Below, in pieces: positions 8,565-16,705 of a stretch of 64,000 nt of DNA. The stretch's first letter is position 1; each line of letters opens with the position of its first letter. The stretch comes from Hyphomicrobiales bacterium. Lineage in GTDB: Bacteria; Pseudomonadota; Alphaproteobacteria; Rhizobiales; Rhizobiaceae. Below the pieces are notes generated by a model. It worked only from the letters and a program-made list of their open reading frames with translations. It was not told the DNA's origin and ran no database searches. The position numbers were made by a program, and so were the translations under genes. Location of the stretch: NCBI GenBank assembly GCA_900468805.1, contig UEIF01000040.1, positions 1 through 64,000 on the forward strand, given 5' to 3'.

Positions 8565-9383
8565 TCAGTTTGCCGGCGGCGGCTCTCCCGATGACGCCGT
8601 GAGCTGGGTGAATGTCTGCTGCTGCCCGAGCCAGGTTTGGTAGTCCGCGTCGTTATCGACGACGACGGTGCCGCGCATTTGCGGATGGCCGACACCGCAG
8701 AGTTCGGCGCAGAGGATCTCGAAGGTCCCCGTGCGCGTCGGCGTGAACCAGAAATAAGTGATCATGCCGGGGATCATGTCCATCTTGGCGCGGAATTCCG
8801 GCACGTAGAAATCGTGGAGCACATCGACGGAACGCAGCAAAATGTGCACCGGCTTGCCGATCGGCAGATGCAGTTCGCCGCCCTCGATGATGACATCGTC
8901 AAGGCCGCCTGCGTCGTTCCTGTCGAGACCGAGCGGATTTTCAGGGCTGACATCGCGCGTCTCGGCACGGCCGAGCTTTCCGTCCGCGCCCGGCAGGCGG
9001 AAACTCCAGAGCCATTGCTGGCTGACGACCTCGACGGATGCGGCATCGGCAGGAACCGTGATGAACTGGTTCCACACGATCAGGCCGGGCGCCAGCATGG
9101 CCGCCACGCCGACCGCCGTTCCTCCTGCCAGCAGCAATTCCAGCCGGCGGTTCTCCGGCTCATAATGAGCGCGGTTGCCCGGTCTGTGTCGGAAGCGGAA
9201 GACGCAATAGGCCATGAAGGAAATCACCGCCACAAAGACGATACCGGTGATCCAGAAGGTAATAATCAGCGTGCTGTCGATATAGGTCCAGTTGGACGCG
9301 ATCGGCGTCCACCACCACGGGCTGAGCACATGGAACAGCACGGAGCCGACGACAATCAGGACGAGAACCAGCACGACAGCCAT
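8565..9383 (-). CDS. coxM: Cytochrome c oxidase subunit II (CoxM-like)
   Basis: The electron-entry subunit, 272 aa. Two N-terminal membrane helices (about 2-22 and 38-60, plus a hydrophobic stretch near 82-104) precede a periplasmic cupredoxin domain. CuA ligands are seen: DVLHDFYVPEF (first His) and CAELCGVGHPQM (two Cys, His, Met). No CXXCH motif is present, so it is not a caa3-type subunit and needs a separate cytochrome c donor. The cytochrome c encoded just upstream at 9531-9932 is a natural candidate. First gene of the oxidase operon. Confidence 0.93.
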   Translation of the reverse strand: MAVVLVLVLIVVGSVLFHVLSPWWWTPIASNWTYIDSTLIITFWITGIVFVAVISFMAYCVFRFRHRPGNRAHYEPENRRLELLLAGGTAVGVAAMLAPGLIVWNQFITVPADAASVEVVSQQWLWSFRLPGADGKLGRAETRDVSPENPLGLDRNDAGGLDDVIIEGGELHLPIGKPVHILLRSVDVLHDFYVPEFRAKMDMIPGMITYFWFTPTRTGTFEILCAELCGVGHPQMRGTVVVDNDADYQTWLGQQQTFTQLTASSGEPPPAN

Positions 9384-9530
9384 TTCTGCTCCTCCTCGAG
9401 CAGGTTGACCCGTGAAACCGCATTCCGCAAAAAGTCCGTGTTTATTATCGCACAGATAGAAAATATCGGCAATTACGGCAATTTAGGCATGCGTCGCTGA
9501 TCAGAGGCCCGTCATTTGGAGTATTGCCCA

Positions 9531-9932
9531 TCACTGAGAATATTGTTTGAGATAGGCGATGAGGTCGGTGATCTCCTGATCGTCCTTCACGCCGACGAAG
9601 GCCATCTTTGTGCCCTTCACCTTTGCTTTCGGATTGTGCAGATAGTCGCGCAGCACTGTCTCGTCCCAGACAAGGCCGCCTTCGCCGGCCGCCTTCATTG
9701 CGGGCGAGTAGGCGAAGTCGGGATGCGTTCCGGCCTTTCGACCGAACACCTTGTTCAGCGACGGACCGACCTTGTTCGTATCGGATTCAACGACATGACA
9801 GGTCGCGCATTTCTTGAAAACAACGGCACCTGCCGTCGCATCACCCTCCTGCGCCCCCGACTTACCAGGGGAAAGGGCAATCACGGATACGCCGATCAGC
9901 AGAACAACACGGTAATCCACGGCAAACCTCAT
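9531..9932 (-). CDS. Class I c-type cytochrome, exported
   Basis: A 133-aa small soluble cytochrome c. A hydrophobic signal segment (about residues 9-20, ending near SGAQ) is followed by the heme-binding KKCATCHV and, near the C-terminus, GTKMAFVG supplying the axial Met. The pattern resembles cytochrome c2/c550 types. ATG at 9932 is immediately preceded by AGGAGG, which is unusually close; a GTG 12 bases further in would have better spacing, so the start is uncertain. It lies 147 bp upstream of and in line with the oxidase operon and could donate electrons to its CuA site. Confidence 0.88.
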   Translation of the reverse strand: MRFAVDYRVVLLIGVSVIALSPGKSGAQEGDATAGAVVFKKCATCHVVESDTNKVGPSLNKVFGRKAGTHPDFAYSPAMKAAGEGGLVWDETVLRDYLHNPKAKVKGTKMAFVGVKDDQEITDLIAYLKQYSQ

Positions 9933-10186
9933 CCTCCTCAAGGTCGCCAAGCCACTCGTACTCTCCGTAGCATTGGCGCGCGGATGGTGGCTGGGATGCC
10001 GCAAAGCTTAATCCTTCGCGGGGGCAAGTCAATCGTCCCACAATTCCGGTGCAGTGACGCATCGCCGCAAGGCCGAAACCCGGCTTTCGCGCTTGCCGGT
10101 TGCGCCCAGGAGATGTCGCCGGAATGGAGCGGCGTGGAAGGCAACGCAGAAAGTTCAGCGGAAGCGGCCACCCGAGCCCCTAGCGG

Positions 10187-10248
10187 ATCTCCTCATCTGC
10201 CCTGACGGGGGTATCTTCTTCCCGCCGGGCGAGGGGTGTCGGTGGCTG
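10187..10248. repeat. RIME-like palindromic repeat between cytochrome c and panB-like genes
   Basis: The stretch from CTCATCTGCCCTGACGGGGG through CTTCTTCCCGCCGGGCGAGG and GTGTCGG fits the Rhizobium RIME layout (CTCATCCGCCTG... followed by a CTTCTCCCCGC stem). The rest of the 9933-10248 interval shows no gene on either strand. Confidence 0.45.
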
Positions 10249-11052
10249 CTATTCGCCGGCTTCCAGCCGATGCAGGAAATTGCGCAACTCGGCCTCATCG
10301 ATGCCGACGAGGTGGCGCTTTTCCGGATAGGCGCCGGAGCGGATATCCTCGGCAAATTCGCTGAAGGCGGCGATACGCTCGCGCTGCAGCCGGTCATGTT
10401 CGGCGGCGAAATTGCGATAGATCTTGGCGTGGCGCGGAGTGTGGTCGCGGTTGGTCCCGAGCACGTCGTCGGCGAAGAGATATTGCCCATCGCAGCCGCG
10501 GCCGGCGCCCATCGAGATCATCAGCAGTGATGTTCTCTTTGAGATTGCCGCCGCCACATCGCCGGGAACGACTTCGATCTCGGCCGCAAAAGCGCCCGCC
10601 TCCTCCAGCGCCTTCGTCTGGCGCCAGATATCGAAAGCGCTGGCGGCCGTCTTACCAACGGCGCGGAAGCCGCCGGTCCAGGTGGCTTTCGATGGGATGA
10701 GGCCCACATGTCCGCAGACGGGAATGCCCTCGTCGCGCATGCGTCTGATGATCTGCAGGCTTGCGGCGCAATAGACGGCATCGCCGCCCGCCTTCAGCGC
10801 CTTGAAGGCCTCACGCATATACTCCTCGGCCGAAACGTGGTCGCCATATTCCAGACCCGGCACGGCAAAGGGCGTGGGCGCCGCTTCGCGAAAAACCGGC
10901 CCGAGCAAAGCGGGTGGCACGGAGACCATGTCGATACCCGCCTTTTCCGCCGCTTCCGCCTCCTCCAGCGAGGTGATGCGCAACATGGTGAGCTGCCGTT
11001 TTCCCTTGAGTGCAAGCAGGTCAGCGACCGTCGCGCGATAGTGTCTTTTCAT
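10249..11052 (-). CDS. Ketopantoate hydroxymethyltransferase (PanB) paralogue, divergent active site
   Basis: A 267-aa TIM-barrel protein of the PanB family; IPVCGHVGLIP, MGAGRGCDGQYLFADDVLG and the C-terminal GAYPEKRH align with PanB landmarks. By eye alignment to E. coli PanB, the catalytic Glu181 is kept (E160 in IEVVP). The Mg2+ ligands Asp45 and Asp84, and Lys112/Glu114 of the VKIEGG motif, are replaced (VPPALL, VPGLEYG, VYCAAS). It may therefore not make ketopantoate. It lies 37 bp after the mocF-like gene on the same strand, as the last gene of the mocDEF operon, suggesting a role in that catabolic pathway. Function is unassigned. Confidence 0.7.
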   Translation of the reverse strand: MKRHYRATVADLLALKGKRQLTMLRITSLEEAEAAEKAGIDMVSVPPALLGPVFREAAPTPFAVPGLEYGDHVSAEEYMREAFKALKAGGDAVYCAASLQIIRRMRDEGIPVCGHVGLIPSKATWTGGFRAVGKTAASAFDIWRQTKALEEAGAFAAEIEVVPGDVAAAISKRTSLLMISMGAGRGCDGQYLFADDVLGTNRDHTPRHAKIYRNFAAEHDRLQRERIAAFSEFAEDIRSGAYPEKRHLVGIDEAELRNFLHRLEAGE

Positions 11053-11089
11053 CGCAAATTCCTTTGGGGCCAGTATCTGGATATCTCTC

Positions 11090-12313
11090 TCAGGCGGCGA
11101 GCAGCGTCTTCAGCTTGACGTTGCTGGCGGTCAGCGCGGCGGGATCTGGATGGGCGCGCGCGGCAATCAGCATTTCCGCCAGCCGGATATCGCGCGCCAC
11201 CGCATTGCCCGGCCCGATGCCGCTTGCGGCAATGAGCCGACCCTCGCCATCGAGGTGGAAGAGGATGAAGGCTCGCTCGCCGAGATCGCGGCGCAGATGC
11301 ATGACCGCGCCATCGGCAAGACCAGCGATCTGCAGCGTCATGTCGTACTGATCCGACCAGAACCACGGCACGGCAGAAACCGGCTCATCGGCGCCGAGCA
11401 TATTGGCAGCGGCAAGCATGCCCTGCTGCTGTGCATTGCGCCAGGATTCGAGCCGCACCCGCCTGCCGCCATAGAGCGCCAAGGGAAAGGAGCAGCAGTC
11501 GCCGGCGGCAAAGATATCGGGGATGGAGGTGCGCAGCCGGTCGTCGACGGCAATGCCGTTGTCGATAACAAGTCCGGTGGCCTCCGCAAGCTCGACATTC
11601 GGCCGGGCGCCGATGCCGATAAGCGCCAGATCGGCCTCGATCATCTCGCCGGTCGAAAGCGCGATGACGGCCTTGCCGTTCCGCTCCGTCAGGCTTTCGA
11701 TGGAAACACCGCAACGCAGGTCGACGCCCTCGGCGCGATGGCGTTCGGCAACCACATGGGCAATTTCCGCCGGAACGCCGCGCTTCAGCACCCGCTCCAG
11801 CCCTTCGATGAGAACGACATCGGCGCCGAGCTGTCGGGCGGTTGCGGCGACCTCCAGCCCAATGAAGCCACCGCCGATGACTCCAAGCCGCCTGCCGGGC
11901 TGCAGGATGGCGCGCAACGTCACGGCATCGTAGTGGGTGCGCAGCGAGCGGATATGGCTGCTTTCGGGTGCATTCGGAAAGTTGCGGGCGCTGGCGCCTG
12001 TCGCAAGCAGCAGCCGATCGTAGGCAAGCTGGCTGCCATCCGACAGGACAATGGTGCGCGCCACAGCATCGACGCTGATTGTGGTTACACCCGTCAGCAG
12101 GCGGATATTGCCAGCGGGATAGGTTTCGTGTGACGCGATGAATTTTGGATCGACACCGCCGGCAAGACCGGCCTTGGAAAGCGGCGGCCGTTCATAGGGC
12201 GCGTGCGGCTCGGAACCAACCAGCGTGACCTCTCCGCCAAATCCCTTTTCCCTGAGCGCGAAGGCGGCGCGTGTCCCGCACTCGCCTGCTCCGACAATGA
12301 CGCAATGGGCCAT
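11090..12313 (-). CDS. mocF: Ferredoxin reductase, MocF-like
   Basis: A 407-aa FAD/NAD(P)H-dependent reductase of the pyridine nucleotide-disulfide type that passes electrons to a Rieske ferredoxin. FAD fold GAGECGTRAAFALR near the start, APYERPPLSK, LLLATGA, the NAD-binding GVIGGGFIGLEVAATA (about residues 148-163) and the second FAD motif IFAAGDCCSFP are all visible. The second glycine position of the first fold is Glu-Cys, a common variant in this subfamily. ATG at 12313 lies 8 bp after the ferredoxin stop. With mocE and mocD upstream it forms a three-component oxygenase thought to demethylate the rhizopine 3-O-methyl-scyllo-inosamine. Confidence 0.85.
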   Translation of the reverse strand: MAHCVIVGAGECGTRAAFALREKGFGGEVTLVGSEPHAPYERPPLSKAGLAGGVDPKFIASHETYPAGNIRLLTGVTTISVDAVARTIVLSDGSQLAYDRLLLATGASARNFPNAPESSHIRSLRTHYDAVTLRAILQPGRRLGVIGGGFIGLEVAATARQLGADVVLIEGLERVLKRGVPAEIAHVVAERHRAEGVDLRCGVSIESLTERNGKAVIALSTGEMIEADLALIGIGARPNVELAEATGLVIDNGIAVDDRLRTSIPDIFAAGDCCSFPLALYGGRRVRLESWRNAQQQGMLAAANMLGADEPVSAVPWFWSDQYDMTLQIAGLADGAVMHLRRDLGERAFILFHLDGEGRLIAASGIGPGNAVARDIRLAEMLIAARAHPDPAALTASNVKLKTLLAA

Positions 12314-12321
12314 GGCGCACC

Positions 12322-12636
12322 TCAGATCGCGATGAAGACAGCACCGTCTTCGATCTTGACGGGATAGGTCTTCAGATTGACGCAGACCGGTGCTCCCTTG
12401 GCCTCGCCCGTCTTGTAATTGAAGCGGCCATTGTGCTTGGGACATTCGATGATCTCGTCCATGACGAGCCCGTCGGCGAGATGGATCTGCTCATGAGTGC
12501 AGAGCCCATCGGTGGCGAAAAATTCGTCGTCAGGGCTGCGATAGACCGCGAAGGTACGCCCGCCATGATCGAAACGCATGACGTCTTCCTCGTCGACCTC
12601 GTCCTTGCCGCAAACCTCGATCCAGTTTCCGCTCAT
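12322..12636 (-). CDS. mocE: Rieske-type ferredoxin, MocE-like
   Basis: A 104-aa soluble Rieske [2Fe-2S] ferredoxin. Cluster ligands are seen as CTH (about residue 46) and CPKH (about 66), with HNGRFNYKTG after the second pair. It would carry electrons from the reductase encoded downstream to the membrane hydroxylase encoded upstream. Length is typical for MocE/BphF-like ferredoxins. It is 22 bp after mocD and 8 bp before mocF, so one transcript is likely. Confidence 0.88.
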   Translation of the reverse strand: MSGNWIEVCGKDEVDEEDVMRFDHGGRTFAVYRSPDDEFFATDGLCTHEQIHLADGLVMDEIIECPKHNGRFNYKTGEAKGAPVCVNLKTYPVKIEDGAVFIAI

Positions 12637-12658
12637 CTCTGTTCCTCCCTTGATCCTG

Positions 12659-13747
12659 TTATTGGGCTGCCGGTGCCAGTTCGACGTGGAATTCCTCGCG
12701 ATAGGGCCGCGCCGTGGCCGGCAGTTCCCGCTTCAGGAAATAATCTTCGTTACGAAGCTGGCGCAGGAAGGCCGGGATCATCTCGCGGTAGCCGGACCAG
12801 ATCGATGGATTGGGCGCCGGCAGATCGTGCTTGATCATTGCATGCAGCTTCGGCAGCGCGTGATAGGGCACCATCGGGAACATGTGATGCTCGACGTGGT
12901 AGTTCATGTTCCAGTAAATGAAGCGGCTGATCGGGTTCATGCAGACCGTGCGGCTGTTCAGGCGGTGGTCGATGACGTCGTCGGCAAGCCCGCCATGCTG
13001 CAGCAGGCCGGTCAGGACGTGATGCCAGGCGCCATAAAGGCGCGGCAGGCCGATCAACATCAGAGGCAGGATCGAGCCCACGGCGATGGCAAGCGCGATG
13101 GTGACGACGTAGATCGCCAGCCAGATGCGGGCGATGCGGATCGTCTTCGGCTGCTCCATCTCGGGGATGAAGGTCTTTTCTTCGGCGCTGACGATGCCGG
13201 CCGCATTTCTGATCATGTCGATGACAGCATGCCAGGCATCGAGAATGCCGAAGAAATTCAGGATCAGCCGGAAGAGATCCGGCGGCCGCATGACGGCGAT
13301 CTCGGGGTCGCGGCCGACGATGACGGTGTCAGTGTGGTGGCGCGTATGGCTCCAGCGCCAGGTCACCGGATTGCGCATGATCATGAAGCAGGCGATCTGA
13401 TAGACGACGTCGTTCATCCAGCGCGTCTTGAAAGCCGTGCCGTGGCCGCATTCATGCCAGCGGCTGTCGGAGGCCGAGCCGTAGAGCACACCGTAAGCCA
13501 GGAAGAAGGGCGCGGCGATCCAGGCGCCCCAGAAATAAATGCCAAGTGCTGCAAAGACGGCCATACTACCAAGCCACAGCGCCGTGTCGCGAACGGCCGG
13601 TGCATCGGAGCGCTGCATCAGCGCCTTCATCTCCTTGCGCGGAACGTCCGTGTGATACCATTGCGCAGCCGCAAGACCGGTTTCCACCGCCGTCCTGCCG
13701 TTCTCTCCCAAGAGGCTGTAATCGCGCTTGCCTGCCCCGCCAGCCAT
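12659..13747 (-). CDS. mocD: Membrane-bound di-iron oxygenase, MocD-like (fatty-acid desaturase family)
   Basis: A 362-aa integral membrane non-heme di-iron enzyme. Three histidine boxes are visible: HECGH near residue 112, HTRHH near 146, and HVEHH near 276, with hydrophobic helices between. In rhizobia MocD is the hydroxylase of rhizopine catabolism, working with MocE and MocF; the family also includes fatty-acid desaturases and alkane hydroxylases, so the substrate is inferred from context. ATG at 13747 (MAGGAGKRDY) has GGGAGGA upstream; an upstream in-frame ATG would overlap the divergent promoter. Confidence 0.87.
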   Translation of the reverse strand: MAGGAGKRDYSLLGENGRTAVETGLAAAQWYHTDVPRKEMKALMQRSDAPAVRDTALWLGSMAVFAALGIYFWGAWIAAPFFLAYGVLYGSASDSRWHECGHGTAFKTRWMNDVVYQIACFMIMRNPVTWRWSHTRHHTDTVIVGRDPEIAVMRPPDLFRLILNFFGILDAWHAVIDMIRNAAGIVSAEEKTFIPEMEQPKTIRIARIWLAIYVVTIALAIAVGSILPLMLIGLPRLYGAWHHVLTGLLQHGGLADDVIDHRLNSRTVCMNPISRFIYWNMNYHVEHHMFPMVPYHALPKLHAMIKHDLPAPNPSIWSGYREMIPAFLRQLRNEDYFLKRELPATARPYREEFHVELAPAAQ

Positions 13748-13813
13748 GCTTTCCTCCCTGCTAAGCTCTGGATCAGGAGAATAGGTTGACTTCGAAAGGC
13801 GCTCAATGCAGGC

Positions 13814-13830
13814 TTGATATATTCTATCAA
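13814..13830. promoter_or_regulatory. Operator-like inverted repeat between mocD and the LacI-type gene
   Basis: The sequence TTGATA-N5-TATCAA is a perfect 6-5-6 inverted repeat. A second looser pair, CATCAA (13835-13840) and TTGATG (13853-13858), follows. They sit in the 134-bp divergent promoter space between mocD and the LacI-family gene, so binding by that regulator to control both is plausible. This is inferred from position and symmetry. Confidence 0.55.
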
Positions 13831-13881
13831 AAGCCATCAAAAACTGCTTTCATTGATGATCGAAAACTATCAGGATCAACC

Positions 13882-14910
13882 ATGCGCCGTCCGACTATCT
13901 CCGATCTCGCCCAGGCTTCCGGCGTCAGCGTCGCGACGATCGATCGTGTCCTGAACGGCCGCCACCGGGTGCGTGAGGAAACAGCCCGCCGTGTCTATGA
14001 TGCGGCCCAGTCGATCGGCTATCATGCCGTGGGTCTGATCCGCCAGCGCGTCTTCGAGGATCTGCCGCAATACCGCCTGGCCTTCCTGCTGCAGAAGCCT
14101 ACGCAGCCTTTCTATCAGGCCTTCGCCCGCGAGATCGAGATGGCAGCCCGCAATGTCACAAGTGCGCGGATCCAGACTCAGGTGGAATATCCTGCCGCGA
14201 CGACGCCCGCCGCGATCATTGAAAAAATCAAGATGCTCGGCGCCCGGAACCAGGCCGTCGCTCTCGTCGGTCCGGATTATCCGGCGGTGACGGCAGCCGT
14301 CGAGGAGTTGAAGGAACGTGGCATTCCGGTCTTCTCGCTGCTTTCGGATCTCGCGACCGGCGTGCGGGACGCCTATGTCGGCGTCAACAATCGCAAGGTC
14401 GGCCGCACCGCCGCCTGGATGATTGCCAAAGCTGCCCGTCGGCCCGGCAAGGTTGCCTGTTTCGTCGGCAGCCATCGTTTTCATGGTCATGAGCTGCGCG
14501 AAATGGGCTTCCGATCCTATTTCCGTGAGGAGGCGGCGGATTTCGAGGTCGTCGAAACGCTGATCAATCTGGAAACGCCCGAAATCACCCATGAGGCGAC
14601 GTTGACGCTCCTGCAGAAACATCCCGATCTCGTCGGCCTCTATGTCTGCGGCGGTGGCATGGAGGGGGCGATCTCGGCATTTCGGGAAGAGGGCATCGCC
14701 GGCCGCATCGTGCTGGTTGTCAATGAGCTGACCGGCGACAGCAAGGCCGGGCTTGCCGACGGCATCGTCACCATGGCGATCGCAACGCCGCTGACCGCAC
14801 TTTGCAAGGAAGCGGTGGCGCTGATGACCGGCGCGCTGGAACACGGCGAAATCGCCGTTCCAGGCCAGTCCTTCCTGCCCTTCGAGATTTTTCTGCCGGA
14901 GAATATCTAG
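13882..14910 (+). CDS. LacI-family transcriptional regulator of the moc genes
   Basis: A 342-aa regulator. The N-terminal helix-turn-helix is classical for LacI (TISDLAQASGVSVATIDRVL, then NGRHRVREETARRVYDAA). A periplasmic-binding-protein-like effector domain follows (about 60-335), of the type that binds sugars or inositols. The start at 13882 (MRRPTISDL) is chosen because LacI proteins begin a few residues before the HTH; the frame is open further upstream, across the operator region. It is divergent from mocDEF and followed by a MocC/IolI-like gene, so it probably senses rhizopine or an inositol derivative. It is not the GntR-type MocR of other strains. Confidence 0.85.
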   Translation: MRRPTISDLAQASGVSVATIDRVLNGRHRVREETARRVYDAAQSIGYHAVGLIRQRVFEDLPQYRLAFLLQKPTQPFYQAFAREIEMAARNVTSARIQTQVEYPAATTPAAIIEKIKMLGARNQAVALVGPDYPAVTAAVEELKERGIPVFSLLSDLATGVRDAYVGVNNRKVGRTAAWMIAKAARRPGKVACFVGSHRFHGHELREMGFRSYFREEAADFEVVETLINLETPEITHEATLTLLQKHPDLVGLYVCGGGMEGAISAFREEGIAGRIVLVVNELTGDSKAGLADGIVTMAIATPLTALCKEAVALMTGALEHGEIAVPGQSFLPFEIFLPENI

Positions 14911-14973
14911 AGCAATCCCCGCTAAAGGGTGCAGCGGTTTCAAGCCCGCAACTGCGGAACAGACGGCTGTTGA

Positions 14974-14993
14974 AATGATGGAATTCCATCATT
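14974..14993. promoter_or_regulatory. 20-bp perfect palindrome upstream of the mocC-like gene
   Basis: AATGATGGAATTCCATCATT reads identically on both strands. It lies 131 bp before the isomerase gene and 63 bp after the LacI-family stop. A perfect 20-bp palindrome in a promoter region is typical of an operator. It carries a GATGG half-site rather than the TTGATA half-site seen before mocD, so a second regulator, or a related site, is possible. Confidence 0.5.
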
Positions 14994-15124
14994 CTCATGG
15001 AAAATCTATCAGCGATGACAGGGTTTGATGGTGCGCAGCAGGTGGATTGGCTGGCAAATTCCAGTAGAGATTCGATTGGACATTCACATTGCTTCTCAGC
15101 TGAGAGGCAAGGAGGAGACTTCGC

Positions 15125-15937
15125 ATGGCATCCATTCGTTTTGCGCTGAACCACATGGCAGCGCCCTTGCTTTCGATCGAGGATTTTTTCGCGCTTGCCG
15201 TTTCGCTCGGTATCGATGCAGTGGAAATCCGCAACGATCTCTCGGGCAACGCCATCCTTGATGGCACCAGGCCCGATGTCATCAAGGCTGCGGCGGCTCG
15301 CCACGGCGTTGCGATCATCTCCATCAATGCGCTGCAGCGCTTCAACGAATGGAATGCGACGCGTGAGCGGGAGGCCCGCGAGCTGATCGATTATGCCAAG
15401 GCCGTCGGCTCGCAGGCGCTAGTGCTGGTTCCGAAGAATGACGGCACGGGGCGCGCCGATGGCGAACGGCAGGCCAATCTGCTCCGCTCGCTCGAAGAAC
15501 TCCGCCCAATGCTCGATGCCGCCGGAATTGTCGGTCTCGTGGAGCCGCTGGGCTTCGAGATCTGCTCGTTACGCTCCAAGGCGGAAGCCGTCGACGCAAT
15601 CGAGACGCTCGACGCGCAGCCGACTTTCTGGCTGGTGCACGACACCTTCCATCATCACCTGGCCGGTGAAACGACATTCTTCCCACATCTGACTGGGCTG
15701 GTGCATATTTCCGGCGTCATTAATCCAGCCGTTTCCATCGCCGATATGCGCGATCCGCACCGGGTTCTCGTCGACGCCGATGACCGGGTGGGCAATGCCG
15801 CCCAGATCCGCGCGCTGCTGCAGGCAAGCTACAAGGGGCCTTTCTCCTTCGAGCCTTTCGCATCCGAAGTCCATGCGCTCAAGGATCCCGCCGCCGCATT
15901 GAAAGCGAGCATGGATTATCTCGCAGCGAAGGTCTGA
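15125..15937 (+). CDS. mocC: TIM-barrel sugar isomerase/epimerase, MocC/IolI-like
   Basis: A 270-aa protein of the xylose isomerase-like/AP endonuclease 2 superfamily. GIDAVEIRND near the N-terminus, VEPLGFE (metal-ligand Glu), LVHDTFHHHLAGE (metal His) and the C-terminal SFEPFA (last metal Glu) mark the divalent-metal site. Relatives include IolI (2-keto-myo-inositol isomerase) and MocC of rhizopine catabolism. It has GGAGG 8-12 bases before ATG. Location beside mocDEF and the LacI-type gene supports an inositol/rhizopine substrate, but the two relatives cannot be told apart from sequence alone. It converges with cobM, with 5 bp between the stop codons. Confidence 0.75.
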   Translation: MASIRFALNHMAAPLLSIEDFFALAVSLGIDAVEIRNDLSGNAILDGTRPDVIKAAAARHGVAIISINALQRFNEWNATREREARELIDYAKAVGSQALVLVPKNDGTGRADGERQANLLRSLEELRPMLDAAGIVGLVEPLGFEICSLRSKAEAVDAIETLDAQPTFWLVHDTFHHHLAGETTFFPHLTGLVHISGVINPAVSIADMRDPHRVLVDADDRVGNAAQIRALLQASYKGPFSFEPFASEVHALKDPAAALKASMDYLAAKV

Positions 15938-15942
15938 GACGC

Positions 15943-16701
15943 CTATTCCCGACCGCGGAAGCGGCGCTGATAGGCAGGGTCGTAGAGCGAGCTTTCGCGA
16001 AAATCCTCTGATGCAAGCGAGCGGCCGACGAAGATGATCGCCGTGCGTTCGATCGGCTCGGCCGCCACTTTCTCCTCGATATCGGCGAGCGTGCCGCGCA
16101 GGATGCGTTCGTCAGCCCATGTGGCTTTCACGACGATTGCGACAGGGCAATCGGCGCCATAAAGCGGCGTCAGGTCCGCAACGACCTCAGCCAGCGCATG
16201 GATGGCGAGGTGGATGGCAAGCGTTGCCCCCGTCGCCCCGAATTTTGCGAGCGTCTCCTCGTTCGGCATCGGCGAGGCGCGGCCGGAAACACGCGTCAGC
16301 ACGAGGCTTTGGGCCACAGCGGGGATCGTCAGTTCTCGGCCGAGTGCGGCGGCGGCGGCAGCAAAAGCCGGCACGCCCGGCGTCATCGTATAGGCGATGG
16401 CGTGCTTCTCCAGCCGGCGGACCTGCTCGGCAACCGCACTCCAGACCGAGAGATCGCCGGAATGCAGCCGTGCCACATCCTCGCCAGCCTCCGCTGCGCG
16501 GAGATATTCGGCCTCGATCTCGTCGAGCGACAGAGGCGCGGTATCGATGATGCGCGCCCCCGGCGGGCAATATTGCAGGAGGTCTGGCGAAACGATGGAA
16601 CCGGCGTAAAGGCAGACAGGGCAATTGCCGATCAGGTCGCGTCCGCGAACCGTGATGAGATCTGCTGCGCCCGGTCCGGCGCCGATGAAATGAACCGTCA
16701 T
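15943..16701 (-). CDS. cobM: Precorrin-4 C11-methyltransferase
   Basis: CobM methylates C-11 of precorrin-4 using S-adenosylmethionine in aerobic (late cobalt insertion) cobalamin synthesis. The 252-aa protein shows the tetrapyrrole methylase pattern: HFIGAGPGAADLITVRG at the N-terminus, CLYAGSIV, LHSGDLSVWSA and TPGVPAFAAAAA. Length is normal. It is the last gene of the minus-strand cob cluster, 4 bp after cobL. Confidence 0.94.
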   Translation of the reverse strand: MTVHFIGAGPGAADLITVRGRDLIGNCPVCLYAGSIVSPDLLQYCPPGARIIDTAPLSLDEIEAEYLRAAEAGEDVARLHSGDLSVWSAVAEQVRRLEKHAIAYTMTPGVPAFAAAAAALGRELTIPAVAQSLVLTRVSGRASPMPNEETLAKFGATGATLAIHLAIHALAEVVADLTPLYGADCPVAIVVKATWADERILRGTLADIEEKVAAEPIERTAIIFVGRSLASEDFRESSLYDPAYQRRFRGRE

Positions 16702-16705
16702 TCGT

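Noticed and set aside
13882..14910. Naming the regulator mocR
   Set aside because: The original MocR is a GntR/aminotransferase-type protein; this one is LacI-type, so the symbol is withheld.
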